From the NCBI GenBank assembly GCA_041675865.1, contig JBAYTA010000068.1, positions 1-9,718 on the forward strand: 9,718 nt of DNA, given 5' to 3'. A program made the translations under genes and the position numbers. Of the stretch, positions 1 through 6,200 are shown one piece after another. The number at the start of each line of letters is the position of its first letter. Positions within the stretch are counted from its first letter, which is position 1. The stretch is from DUVT01 sp041675865. Lineage in GTDB: Bacteria; Bacillota_I; Bacilli_A; ML615J-28; CAG-698. The notes beneath the pieces are model-generated. The model was not told where the DNA came from, did not search any database, and saw nothing but the letters and a program-made list of their open reading frames with translations.

Positions 1-600
1 TATAAACTACAAACATCATCAAACCAAGATCAATGGCGTGATGTAGAAGCAACTATTAGTCAAAGTGGAAACAAAGTAACTGCTATTTATAAATTCCCAA
101 ATAATTATTCAAATAATTATTATAGGGTTTTAGCTACAGATTCTAAAGGTAGTGGTTTCTCGACAAGTATAAGAATTGCTTCTTATGAAAAAATTGATGC
201 TCTTAATTTAAAATATCAAGGGCAAGCAATAACTGAGCCTATTTATGTAAACCAAAATGAAATGATTGAGTTTACATGGGATAATTTAACCCATTCTAGT
301 GGGGAGGTAACATACCGTGCTAATATGTCTCATGATTTAAAAACATGGAAAATCGCAAGATTATATGATCAAAGGAATGTCTTAACTTACTATCCAGATG
401 TAACTGGTCATACTGTATATCCAACATTTGAGTATTATATTTTATATCTTCAAATTGAAGCTAATACAGCAACTGCAAATTCTAAATCAGAGATTATTGA
501 AATAAGGGTAATCCCTACATCGTTCTTACCAAGAATATTTTTAGATAATTATTATTATCAACATAAGACGATAATTAATAGATCAAATATATTTAAATAG
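1..600 (+). CDS. Tandem Ig-like domain surface/secreted protein, 3' part only
   Basis: The frame is open from the first base to the TAG at 598-600, giving 199 visible codons. The true start lies outside the window, so the first ATG (262) should not be taken as the start. Two diverged copies of one beta-sandwich-like module are visible: codons 1-17 (YKLQTSSNQDQW...) align with codons 105-121 (YRANMSHDLKTW...), and the YYRV stretch at codon 40 aligns with YYIL at codon 145, so both landmarks are offset by 104-105 codons. The Y-x(10)-W pattern followed by a YYRV-type strand resembles bacterial Ig-like or fibronectin-like modules of large extracellular proteins. The C-terminus has no LPXTG signal, no membrane segment and no catalytic motif, so the ligand and anchoring are unknown. 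The end is rich in Asn and Tyr. It is probably the C-terminal end of a much larger adhesin or exported enzyme. Ig-like character is an inference from pattern; function is not assignable. Confidence 0.75.
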   Translation, partial: YKLQTSSNQDQWRDVEATISQSGNKVTAIYKFPNNYSNNYYRVLATDSKGSGFSTSIRIASYEKIDALNLKYQGQAITEPIYVNQNEMIEFTWDNLTHSSGEVTYRANMSHDLKTWKIARLYDQRNVLTYYPDVTGHTVYPTFEYYILYLQIEANTATANSKSEIIEIRVIPTSFLPRIFLDNYYYQHKTIINRSNIFK

Positions 601-607
601 TAAATAA

Positions 608-639
608 AAAGAGCAAGAAAATTAGTTTTCTTGCTCTTT
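608..639. terminator. Bidirectional rho-independent terminator between convergent genes
   Basis: A perfect 14-bp inverted repeat (608-621 with 626-639) encloses a 4-nt loop, TTAG. Read on the - strand the hairpin is followed by a T-rich run (complement of 600-610), a good terminator for the phosphatase gene. Read on the + strand it is followed by TTTATTAATCTT-like sequence and can end the Ig-like gene. The phosphatase stop codon (622-624) lies in the loop, and its last codons form one arm. Confidence 0.85.
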
Positions 640-1446
640 ATTAATCTTAAAGAAATCTGATAAAAATTTATAGACACCATTATTATAAACTGTATCTGTT
701 TTGTATTTTGCTACTTTTAATAACTCTGGATGGGCATTTGCCATAGCAACACCATATTCTGCAAACTCAATCATTTCAATATCATTATGGCCATCACCAA
801 TAGCAATAATTTTTTCTCTTGGAATATTATAGTATTTTCTCACTAAATTTAAGGCATTGCCTTTTGAAGTTAGAGGACTGTATATTTCTGCTACAGCTAT
901 CTCTTGTACATGCCAAAATCTAATATTAATTGAACCACGGTATGTATCTTGAATATATTTTTCTAATATTTCTTCAGTGCCATTATTAGCCATTACTATA
1001 GCGCCATTTGGGTCTTCTTTAAGTGTTTCTTTTAAGTCGCCAATTGTTAGACTTCCACCTTCTGCATGAAGGAAAGGAATAACTTCCTTTGTTTCCCTTA
1101 ATAAATAGATATCATCTCCTACTTCACAAAATACATTATGGATTATTTCTTTATTATCTTCAATTAGTTTAAAAATTACATTTTTATCCACAGTTATTTT
1201 TGAACTTTCAAATGTCTTATTTATAGGATGATGAACTAAAGCTCCATTATAGTTAATGATTGGAGTATCAAGTCCAAGCAAATCATAGTAATATTTTGAA
1301 GATCTATATGGTCTACCTGTTGCAATAACGACATGGTTTGTTTTACTTAATTCTCTTAAAAGATTAAAACTTTGTTTATCATATTTATCAAATTCATAGA
1401 CTAAGGTATTATCCAAATCTACTGCTATTAAAAAATCTTTTTTCAT
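622..1446 (-). CDS. Cof-type HAD-superfamily phosphatase (HAD subfamily IIB)
   Basis: This 274-residue protein has the full HAD hydrolase motif set. Motif I is D10-L-D12-N-T, where D10 is the expected nucleophile and D12 the general acid/base. Motif II is T43 in ATGRP, motif III is K195 in TSKGNAL, and motif IV is GDGHND with D218 and D222 as likely Mg2+ ligands. The INYNGAL stretch and the large segment between motifs II and III (the C2 cap) place it in the Cof/YwpJ-like class, which dephosphorylates small phosphorylated metabolites such as sugar phosphates or flavin/PLP-type compounds. The substrate cannot be told from sequence. Motif I has Asn where DGT is commoner, which also occurs in the superfamily. 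The protein is cytoplasmic, with no signal peptide. The ATG at 1444-1446 is preceded by GAGGTA (complement of 1451-1456). It is monocistronic, divergent from the ftsK operon and convergent with the Ig-like gene, with its own predicted promoter. Confidence 0.93.
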   Translation of the reverse strand: MKKDFLIAVDLDNTLVYEFDKYDKQSFNLLRELSKTNHVVIATGRPYRSSKYYYDLLGLDTPIINYNGALVHHPINKTFESSKITVDKNVIFKLIEDNKEIIHNVFCEVGDDIYLLRETKEVIPFLHAEGGSLTIGDLKETLKEDPNGAIVMANNGTEEILEKYIQDTYRGSINIRFWHVQEIAVAEIYSPLTSKGNALNLVRKYYNIPREKIIAIGDGHNDIEMIEFAEYGVAMANAHPELLKVAKYKTDTVYNNGVYKFLSDFFKINKEQEN

Positions 1447-1468
1447 ATTTTACCTCGCTATCTTTCAT

Positions 1469-1497
1469 ATATTAACATAAAACTAAGATACTGTCTA
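1469..1497 (-). promoter_or_regulatory. Predicted sigma-A promoter of the HAD phosphatase gene
   Basis: On the - strand TAGACA (complement of 1492-1497) is separated by 17 nt from TAATAT (complement of 1469-1474). The -10 is preceded by TGT, giving an extended -10. Spacing and position, some 20 nt upstream of the start codon, are good for the phosphatase gene. It is read by eye only. Confidence 0.55.
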
Positions 1498-1522
1498 GAA
1501 TAAATATATATTTTATGATTAC

Positions 1523-1551
1523 TTGCAAAAGGTTGTTTTTTATAGTAAAAT
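1523..1551 (+). promoter_or_regulatory. Predicted sigma-A promoter of the ftsK-lepB-rbgA operon
   Basis: TTGCAA (1523-1528) is followed after 17 nt by TAAAAT (1546-1551). Transcription would begin near 1558, just ahead of the ribosome binding site AAGAGGTG (about 1570-1577). It lies in the 135-nt region between divergent genes. The same -35 hexamer, TTGCAA, with the same spacing appears in the promoter at 9322-9350. Confidence 0.55.
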
Positions 1552-1581
1552 AATAGATAAGATTATTGAAAGAGGTGTTTT

Positions 1582-2370
1582 ATGTATCTAGGCATTATTG
1601 AAGCAATCAGAACATTTTTTAGAAACTTATTTTCTAAATTCCAATTTGATAATCTTATTGTTTTAATTTTTGGTATAGTGTTTGGTTTTCTCCTATGCTT
1701 TTTAATTTATTTCACCTTTGTAATTGCTTCTTTAAAAAAGGAAGAGAAGAAGGTTGAAGTAAATAAAGAAAATATAAGTATGGAGCGAATTGAAAGACTA
1801 ATTAAAAGCGCAAAGAATCAGTACTTGGTAGATAGTGCTACTAAAAGTACTGCTGAGAAAATAAATGATGTGAAAGAAATATCATGGGAATTAATTAATG
1901 CAATTGCAAAAGAATATTTTCCAGATTCAAAATATCCGATTTATGAATTGAGTATTGATGAGTTGATGATGTTGAATCATTATATTACTAATAGAGTGGA
2001 TTCCTTATTTAAAGGCCCTGTTTTAAAACCGTTTAAGAAATTAAGGATTGCGTATATTTTGAAAATCCTTGATATGAAAAAGAAGATTGACGAAAACAAA
2101 GCTGTAAAAGCAGCTACTAAATTAAACAAACCTTGGAAGATTGCTCTTTCGGTTTTAAATGTATTTAATCCCGCGTATTGGGTTAAAAAGCTTATGATTT
2201 CCACAACCCTAGTTGCTGTAACTAATAAAATTGGAAGTTTAGTAATTGAGGTAGTTGGTGATGAGACCAATAAAGTATATAGCAAATCTGTCTTTAATGA
2301 AGAAAGAAGTGCTAATATTGAAGTTGAGAAGTCGATAATGGAATTAGAGAATTTACAAGTGGAGGAATAG
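1582..2370 (+). CDS. Unrecognised single-pass membrane protein next to ftsK
   Basis: I do not recognise this 262-residue protein. It has an amphipathic N-terminus (residues 1-23), a clear transmembrane segment at about 24-50, a strongly charged stretch (KKEEKK, 52-57) and then a mostly helical, lysine-rich cytoplasmic part. A second hydrophobic patch at about 204-226 follows an FNPAYW motif (195-200). It is less uniform than the first segment and may be a buried helix or a peripheral membrane contact. Basic residues after segment 24-50 suggest the bulk of the protein is cytoplasmic. The ATG at 1582 follows AGAGGTG at a 4-nt gap. Its TAG stop ends at 2370, one base before the ftsK start codon, so the two are almost certainly co-transcribed and possibly translationally coupled. 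The neighbour is an FtsK motor lacking membrane segments, so this protein might recruit or anchor it; that is inference only. Confidence 0.8.
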   Translation: MYLGIIEAIRTFFRNLFSKFQFDNLIVLIFGIVFGFLLCFLIYFTFVIASLKKEEKKVEVNKENISMERIERLIKSAKNQYLVDSATKSTAEKINDVKEISWELINAIAKEYFPDSKYPIYELSIDELMMLNHYITNRVDSLFKGPVLKPFKKLRIAYILKILDMKKKIDENKAVKAATKLNKPWKIALSVLNVFNPAYWVKKLMISTTLVAVTNKIGSLVIEVVGDETNKVYSKSVFNEERSANIEVEKSIMELENLQVEE

Positions 2371-2371
2371 T

Positions 2372-4408
2372 ATGGGAAAAAGGAATTTTTATATTGCAAA
2401 GATTGATATTGATAAAAAACCAGAGAAGCCTACTGAAGAAAGACAAATAGAAGAGAAGAAGTTTAAGTCTGAACAATTTGTTTCTTCATTTCATGGGAAA
2501 AAAGTTAAGGATATTCCTTCTTTTCCATATGTTAGGTATGGCAATCGTGGATCTCAATATGAAGGGTTAAGAGATAAAAGACTAAAAACAGATGCAGAGT
2601 TAGAACAAATGCATGGTACAAAATACTATGAGTTTACTCAAATTCAAGGTGTTAAACCAAAAACACTTGATGAAAATGATGGAGAAGATAACGATACACA
2701 GTCATTAAAAATGCAGTTTGAAGAAGACGGCATTGAAGAATACACTGAAGAAGAATATTATGAGTCTAAAGAAGAATTAGGTAAATTAAGAGATTTACCA
2801 GCAGATGATGAATATGATTTTAACGAAAGTGTGCATTCTTCAAATAATTATAATAATAGAGAAGTTGAGCTTAAGAGCACTAGGGAGATTGAAAGAACTA
2901 AAGAAGTTCAAAAACCTAATAATGTTCTTGAAGCATATGATACTTCAAGAATAAAAACTGCATTTAAAGGCAAGAAAAAATCAAGGAAATATAATGCTCC
3001 GCCAATTAGTTTGTTAAAAAGAGGACAACCTATTCAAAAGAGTGATTATTCAAGTGTTAACTATCAAAAAGAAATTATTGATAGAACCTTAAAAGATTTT
3101 AGAATTGGTGGTAGAGTAGTTCATTATACTAAGGGACCTTCTGTAACTCAATTTGAAATTAAATTAGATGCTGGAGTTAAAGTAGAGAAAGTTAAAGGCA
3201 TTCAAAGAAACTTGCAAATGAATCTTGAAGGTAGATCAATTAGAATTGAAGCACCAATTCCGGGGAAATCTACTGTTGGAATTGAAGTTCCTAATATTGT
3301 TCAAGATAAGATTTTATTGGGTGAGTTATTAAGCAATAAAGATTTTCTAAATGATAATAATCCACTTAATGTAGTTTTAGGTGTTGATATAGCAGGGAAT
3401 TTTATTGACTTAGATATAACTGCAATGCCACATGCATTAGTTGCAGGAACAACGGGTAGTGGTAAGAGTGTGTGTATTAATTCAATTCTTACAAGTATTA
3501 TTTATAAAGCTTCACCCGATCAAGTCAGATTAGTTTTAATTGATCCAAAATTAATTGAGTTTTCTGCTTATGAAGATATTCCTCATCTTGCAACACCAGT
3601 AATAAATGATCCTAAACTTGCAACAGCTGCCTTAAAATGGGCAGTTGATGAGATGCAAAGTAGATATGAATTATTTAAAGCATGTAAAAGAAGAGATATA
3701 ACCTCATATAATCAATATGCAGTAGAAGAAGGTTTAGCTGAACTTCCTTACATAGTTGTAGTGATTGATGAATTAGCAGACTTAATGTTTATTGCTGCAA
3801 GTAGTGTAGAAGAATATATTCAACGCTTAGCTCAAAAAGCAAGAGCAGCTGGGATTCACTTAATTATGGCTACACAAAGACCAAGTACTGATGTAATTAA
3901 AGGTACTATTAAAGCTAATATGCAAACAAGAATTGCTTTTGCAGTTAACTCACAAGTTGACTCAATGACAATCTTAGATAGAGCTGGTGCAGATAAATTA
4001 CTAGGTAAAGGTGATATGCTTTATTCTGATGGTGTAAATGAACTTCGTGTTCAAGGTGCATTTGTTAGTTTAGAAGAAATTTTAGCTATTACTGATTATG
4101 TGAAAGAAAATTATGAACCAAACTTTATGTTCTCTAAAGAAGAACTTACAAGTAAAATGGAAAGAGAAGAAAGAATGGATGAAGATGGTAGAGGAGATGA
4201 ATACTTCCCTATTATTGCTCGATTTGTTGTTGAAAACGACAGTGCATCCATTAATAGAATCCAAAAAGAATTTGGAATTGGATTTAACCGTGCTCAGAAT
4301 ATCATGAATGCTCTTGAAGCGTTAGGAGTAGTAAGTGAAGGAGTTGCGGGTAAACAAAGAACTGTTTTAATAACAATAGATGAATTAGATGATGTATTAG
4401 AATATTAA
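2372..4408 (+). CDS. ftsK: FtsK/SpoIIIE/SftA-family DNA translocase, soluble form
   Basis: This 678-residue ATP-driven dsDNA pump would clear or resolve chromosomes at the division septum. Residues 1-200 are charged and probably disordered, with a short conserved-looking patch near 40-60 (FHGKKVKDIPSFPY) and an acidic tract at about 98-150. The alpha domain starts near 210 (PPISLL). The RecA-like beta domain has Walker A GTTGSGKS (359-366, K365) and Walker B VVVIDE (D466, E467), followed by the family's RAAGIHLIMATQRPS block. A winged-helix gamma domain (about 609-672, GIGFNRAQNIMNALE) is the part that in this family reads polar KOPS/SRS DNA sites and contacts XerD. No transmembrane segment is present, whereas classical FtsK and SpoIIIE carry four or so at the N-terminus; Bacillus SftA is the known soluble paralogue. 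The start is set by GGAGG at 2361-2365, 6 nt before the ATG. Family is certain; ftsK versus sftA orthology is not. Confidence 0.96.
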   Translation: MGKRNFYIAKIDIDKKPEKPTEERQIEEKKFKSEQFVSSFHGKKVKDIPSFPYVRYGNRGSQYEGLRDKRLKTDAELEQMHGTKYYEFTQIQGVKPKTLDENDGEDNDTQSLKMQFEEDGIEEYTEEEYYESKEELGKLRDLPADDEYDFNESVHSSNNYNNREVELKSTREIERTKEVQKPNNVLEAYDTSRIKTAFKGKKKSRKYNAPPISLLKRGQPIQKSDYSSVNYQKEIIDRTLKDFRIGGRVVHYTKGPSVTQFEIKLDAGVKVEKVKGIQRNLQMNLEGRSIRIEAPIPGKSTVGIEVPNIVQDKILLGELLSNKDFLNDNNPLNVVLGVDIAGNFIDLDITAMPHALVAGTTGSGKSVCINSILTSIIYKASPDQVRLVLIDPKLIEFSAYEDIPHLATPVINDPKLATAALKWAVDEMQSRYELFKACKRRDITSYNQYAVEEGLAELPYIVVVIDELADLMFIAASSVEEYIQRLAQKARAAGIHLIMATQRPSTDVIKGTIKANMQTRIAFAVNSQVDSMTILDRAGADKLLGKGDMLYSDGVNELRVQGAFVSLEEILAITDYVKENYEPNFMFSKEELTSKMEREERMDEDGRGDEYFPIIARFVVENDSASINRIQKEFGIGFNRAQNIMNALEALGVVSEGVAGKQRTVLITIDELDDVLEY

Positions 4409-4419
4409 GAAGGTATTAT

Positions 4420-5214
4420 ATGTTTAAAGAAGTTCCCATTAGAAAGGTAATAAATAAAGCAATTGCATTAGAAATTAGTGCATTACTCTTATTTTTATTT
4501 TTTGTATTAAAAATAAATAAAATACAACTTGTAAAAGAAGCGTATATTATAGTTGCATTAATTATTTCGTTTCTTTTGGTAGTTTCTATTAGTGTCTTTA
4601 AATTCTTTAAATTAGGTAGAAAATATCTTAATTATTATTATCAAATAATAGATTTTTTCTTCCTTCTTAATATCGCTGTATTATTTGTTCAAGTGTTTTT
4701 TATGGTAGCTTTTTACCCTGTTGTAGTTGATGGATCTTCGATGTTACCGACTTTGGTTAATGATGACCGCTTAATTGTTCAAGCTTTAGGTACACCAAAA
4801 AGAGGTGACATTGTAGTTGTAAGTTTATATGATGATAAAGTAGATACTAATTATGATGGAATAATTAATGATGAAGATGAAAAGGTCCATGAATTAGTAA
4901 AAAGAGTTATCGCAGTTGGTGGTGATACTTTCTATTTTGAACACATTGAAAATGATAAACTTCAATTAGTGGTAAATGGCGAGATTATAAAAGAAGACTA
5001 TATCCTTGGGAATGGAACTTATAATTTAAGAAAAATTACACAGTGTAGTGCTAGTGAGTCTTGTACAGTTCCTCAGGGTCAATATTTTGTAATGGGAGAT
5101 AATAGAGGCAATTCTCATGATAGTCGTGATTTTGGAGCTGTTCCTAATTCAAAAATACTTGGGCTAATAAAGTACAGGCGAATATCTTTTTTAAACTGGG
5201 AGAAGGTACAATGA
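4420..5214 (+). CDS. lepB: Signal peptidase I with extra N-terminal membrane segments
   Basis: This type I signal peptidase removes signal peptides from exported proteins outside the membrane. It has the serine/lysine dyad: S107 in DGSSMLPTL and K161 in LVKRVIAVGGD. The late signature GDNRGNSHDSRDFG begins at G226. There are three predicted transmembrane segments (about 14-32, 41-60, 76-100). Positive residues flank them on the inside (1-13 and 61-68), so the catalytic domain ends up outside, as required. Gram-positive enzymes often have just one, so 264 residues is long. Between Ser and Lys lies an acidic insertion with an EF-hand-like loop (D142 to D153). C209 and C215 are close enough to form a disulfide in the exported part. 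The ATG follows AAGAAGG (4407-4413), 11 nt after the ftsK stop. Its TGA stop overlaps the rbgA ATG by four bases, indicating coupling. Confidence 0.95.
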   Translation: MFKEVPIRKVINKAIALEISALLLFLFFVLKINKIQLVKEAYIIVALIISFLLVVSISVFKFFKLGRKYLNYYYQIIDFFFLLNIAVLFVQVFFMVAFYPVVVDGSSMLPTLVNDDRLIVQALGTPKRGDIVVVSLYDDKVDTNYDGIINDEDEKVHELVKRVIAVGGDTFYFEHIENDKLQLVVNGEIIKEDYILGNGTYNLRKITQCSASESCTVPQGQYFVMGDNRGNSHDSRDFGAVPNSKILGLIKYRRISFLNWEKVQ

Positions 5215-6035
5215 TACAATGGTTTCCTGGTCATATGGCCAAAGCAAGAAGTGAGATCGAAGCTAATTTAAAATTAGTAGATATTGTTTTTGAACTTTTA
5301 GATGCAAGAGTTCCTATATCTTCTAGAAATCCTTTAATAAACCAAATATTAAATCAAAAACCAAGGCTTGTCCTACTTACTAAATCAAATCTAGCAGATC
5401 CAAGTTATACGAAAAAATTTATTAATGAATTTAAGAAAAACAATATAATAGCTTTAGAAATTGATTCTATTAGTGGTATGAATATAAATAGAATAGTAAG
5501 TTATTCAAACTCTGTCTTGAAAGAAAAGTTTGCAAGAGAAAAAGCAAAGGGGCTAAAACCTAGAGCTATTAGAGCTATGATAGTTGGAATACCTAATGTT
5601 GGTAAAAGCACTTTAATTAATAGATTAGTAAATAAAAAAGTTGCGAAAGTTGGAGATAGACCTGGAGTTACAAAAGCTAAACAATGGGTTCGAATAAATA
5701 AGGACTTAGAACTTTTAGATATGCCTGGTGTATTATGGCCAAAGTTTGAAGATATGACAGTTGGATATAATTTGGCGGTAACTGGTGCTATTAAGGATGA
5801 GGTTTTAAGCATTGAAGATATTGGTAATTATTTACTTGATTTTCTAAAAGTTAATTACCCAAATATTTTAGAAAAAAAATACAATATAAATGAGCAATTA
5901 GATAATCTTGAAATTTGCAAACAAATTTCTAAAGACCGTGGAATATTCGGTGATGATTATTATATAAAAGTGATGGATGTAATCCTTAATGATTTTCGTT
6001 CAGCGAGGATTGGTCGAGTTACTTTAGACAGATAA
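5211..6035 (+). CDS. rbgA: RbgA/YlqF circularly permuted GTPase, 50S assembly factor
   Basis: This 274-residue protein belongs to the YlqF/RbgA family, which promotes late maturation of the 50S ribosomal subunit. It shows the permuted G-motif order of the family: G4 TKSN (57-60) first, then G1 GIPNVGKST (126-134), G2 in GDRPGVT and G3 DMPG (170-173). The N-terminal WFPGHMAKA and the KPRAIRAMIVGIPN and LWPKFED blocks match RbgA closely. The C-terminal helical domain (about 200-274) corresponds to the part that contacts rRNA. Two motif residues differ from the usual: G3 has Met where DTPG is common, and G4 ends in N60 where the guanine-binding Asp of N/TKxD is expected. The start is set by GGGAGAAGG (about 5199-5206) and the four-base overlap with lepB. 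It is the last gene of its operon; a hairpin follows. Confidence 0.95.
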   Translation: MIQWFPGHMAKARSEIEANLKLVDIVFELLDARVPISSRNPLINQILNQKPRLVLLTKSNLADPSYTKKFINEFKKNNIIALEIDSISGMNINRIVSYSNSVLKEKFAREKAKGLKPRAIRAMIVGIPNVGKSTLINRLVNKKVAKVGDRPGVTKAKQWVRINKDLELLDMPGVLWPKFEDMTVGYNLAVTGAIKDEVLSIEDIGNYLLDFLKVNYPNILEKKYNINEQLDNLEICKQISKDRGIFGDDYYIKVMDVILNDFRSARIGRVTLDR

Positions 6036-6056
6036 TATTTTAAATAAGCAAAACAT

Positions 6057-6089
6057 AAGAGGATGAGTTTTAACTTATCCCTTTTATTT
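6057..6089 (+). terminator. Probable rho-independent terminator after rbgA
   Basis: An imperfect hairpin pairs AAGAGGATGAG (about 6057-6067) with CTTATCCCTTTT (6074-6085), with two G-T pairs and one mismatch around a T/A loop. A TTTTATTT tail follows at 6082-6089. It lies 20 nt past the rbgA stop and before the predicted rnhB promoter, a sensible operon boundary. The stem is weak, so some read-through is likely. Confidence 0.55.
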
Positions 6090-6129
6090 GGAGCCGAAAA
6101 ACTTGAAAATACGTGAAATTTAATTTATT

Positions 6130-6170
6130 TTGTTATTTTTATAGCATAATTAAATATTATATGTTAGAAT
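6130..6170 (+). promoter_or_regulatory. Possible promoter of the rnhB-cupin-topA unit
   Basis: An extended -10, TGTTAGAAT, lies at 6162-6170, about 30 nt before the rnhB start. The hexamer 17 nt upstream (6142-6147, TAGCAT) is a poor -35. An alternative reading is TTGTTA (6130-6135) with TATTAT (6155-6160) at 19 nt. The position between the terminator-like hairpin and the gene supports a promoter here, but the exact element is uncertain. Confidence 0.35.
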
Positions 6171-6185
6171 GTAGAATATTAAAAA

Positions 6186-6192
6186 GGGAGAG
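6186..6192 (+). promoter_or_regulatory. Ribosome binding site fixing the rnhB TTG start
   Basis: GGGAGAG at 6186-6192 lies 8 nt before TTG at 6201. An in-frame TAA at 6180-6182 prevents any earlier start. The next in-frame ATG (6297) would delete the catalytic DEAGRG motif, so TTG is the only workable start. Confidence 0.8.
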
Positions 6193-6200
6193 AATTTTTT

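Noticed and set aside
262..600. A complete 112-residue gene starting at ATG 262
   Set aside because: The same frame is open from base 1 with coherent Ig-like sequence, and no ribosome binding site precedes 262. It is the tail of a longer gene.
1980..2399. Open frame on the - strand, 139 codons
   Set aside because: It lies antisense to the membrane protein gene and the start of ftsK, has no ribosome binding site, and its composition is that of a reverse-complement shadow.
4082..4307. Two short open frames, one on each strand
   Set aside because: Both fall inside the ftsK gamma-domain coding region in other frames, and neither has a start signal or recognisable protein.
5501..5812. Open frame on the - strand, 103 codons
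   Set aside because: It is antisense to the conserved G1-G3 region of rbgA and results from the composition of that gene.
6036..6200. RNA gene or small protein in the rbgA-rnhB gap
   Set aside because: Only a terminator-like hairpin and a possible promoter are visible. There is no tRNA-like fold, no riboswitch-like conserved core and no short frame with a ribosome binding site.
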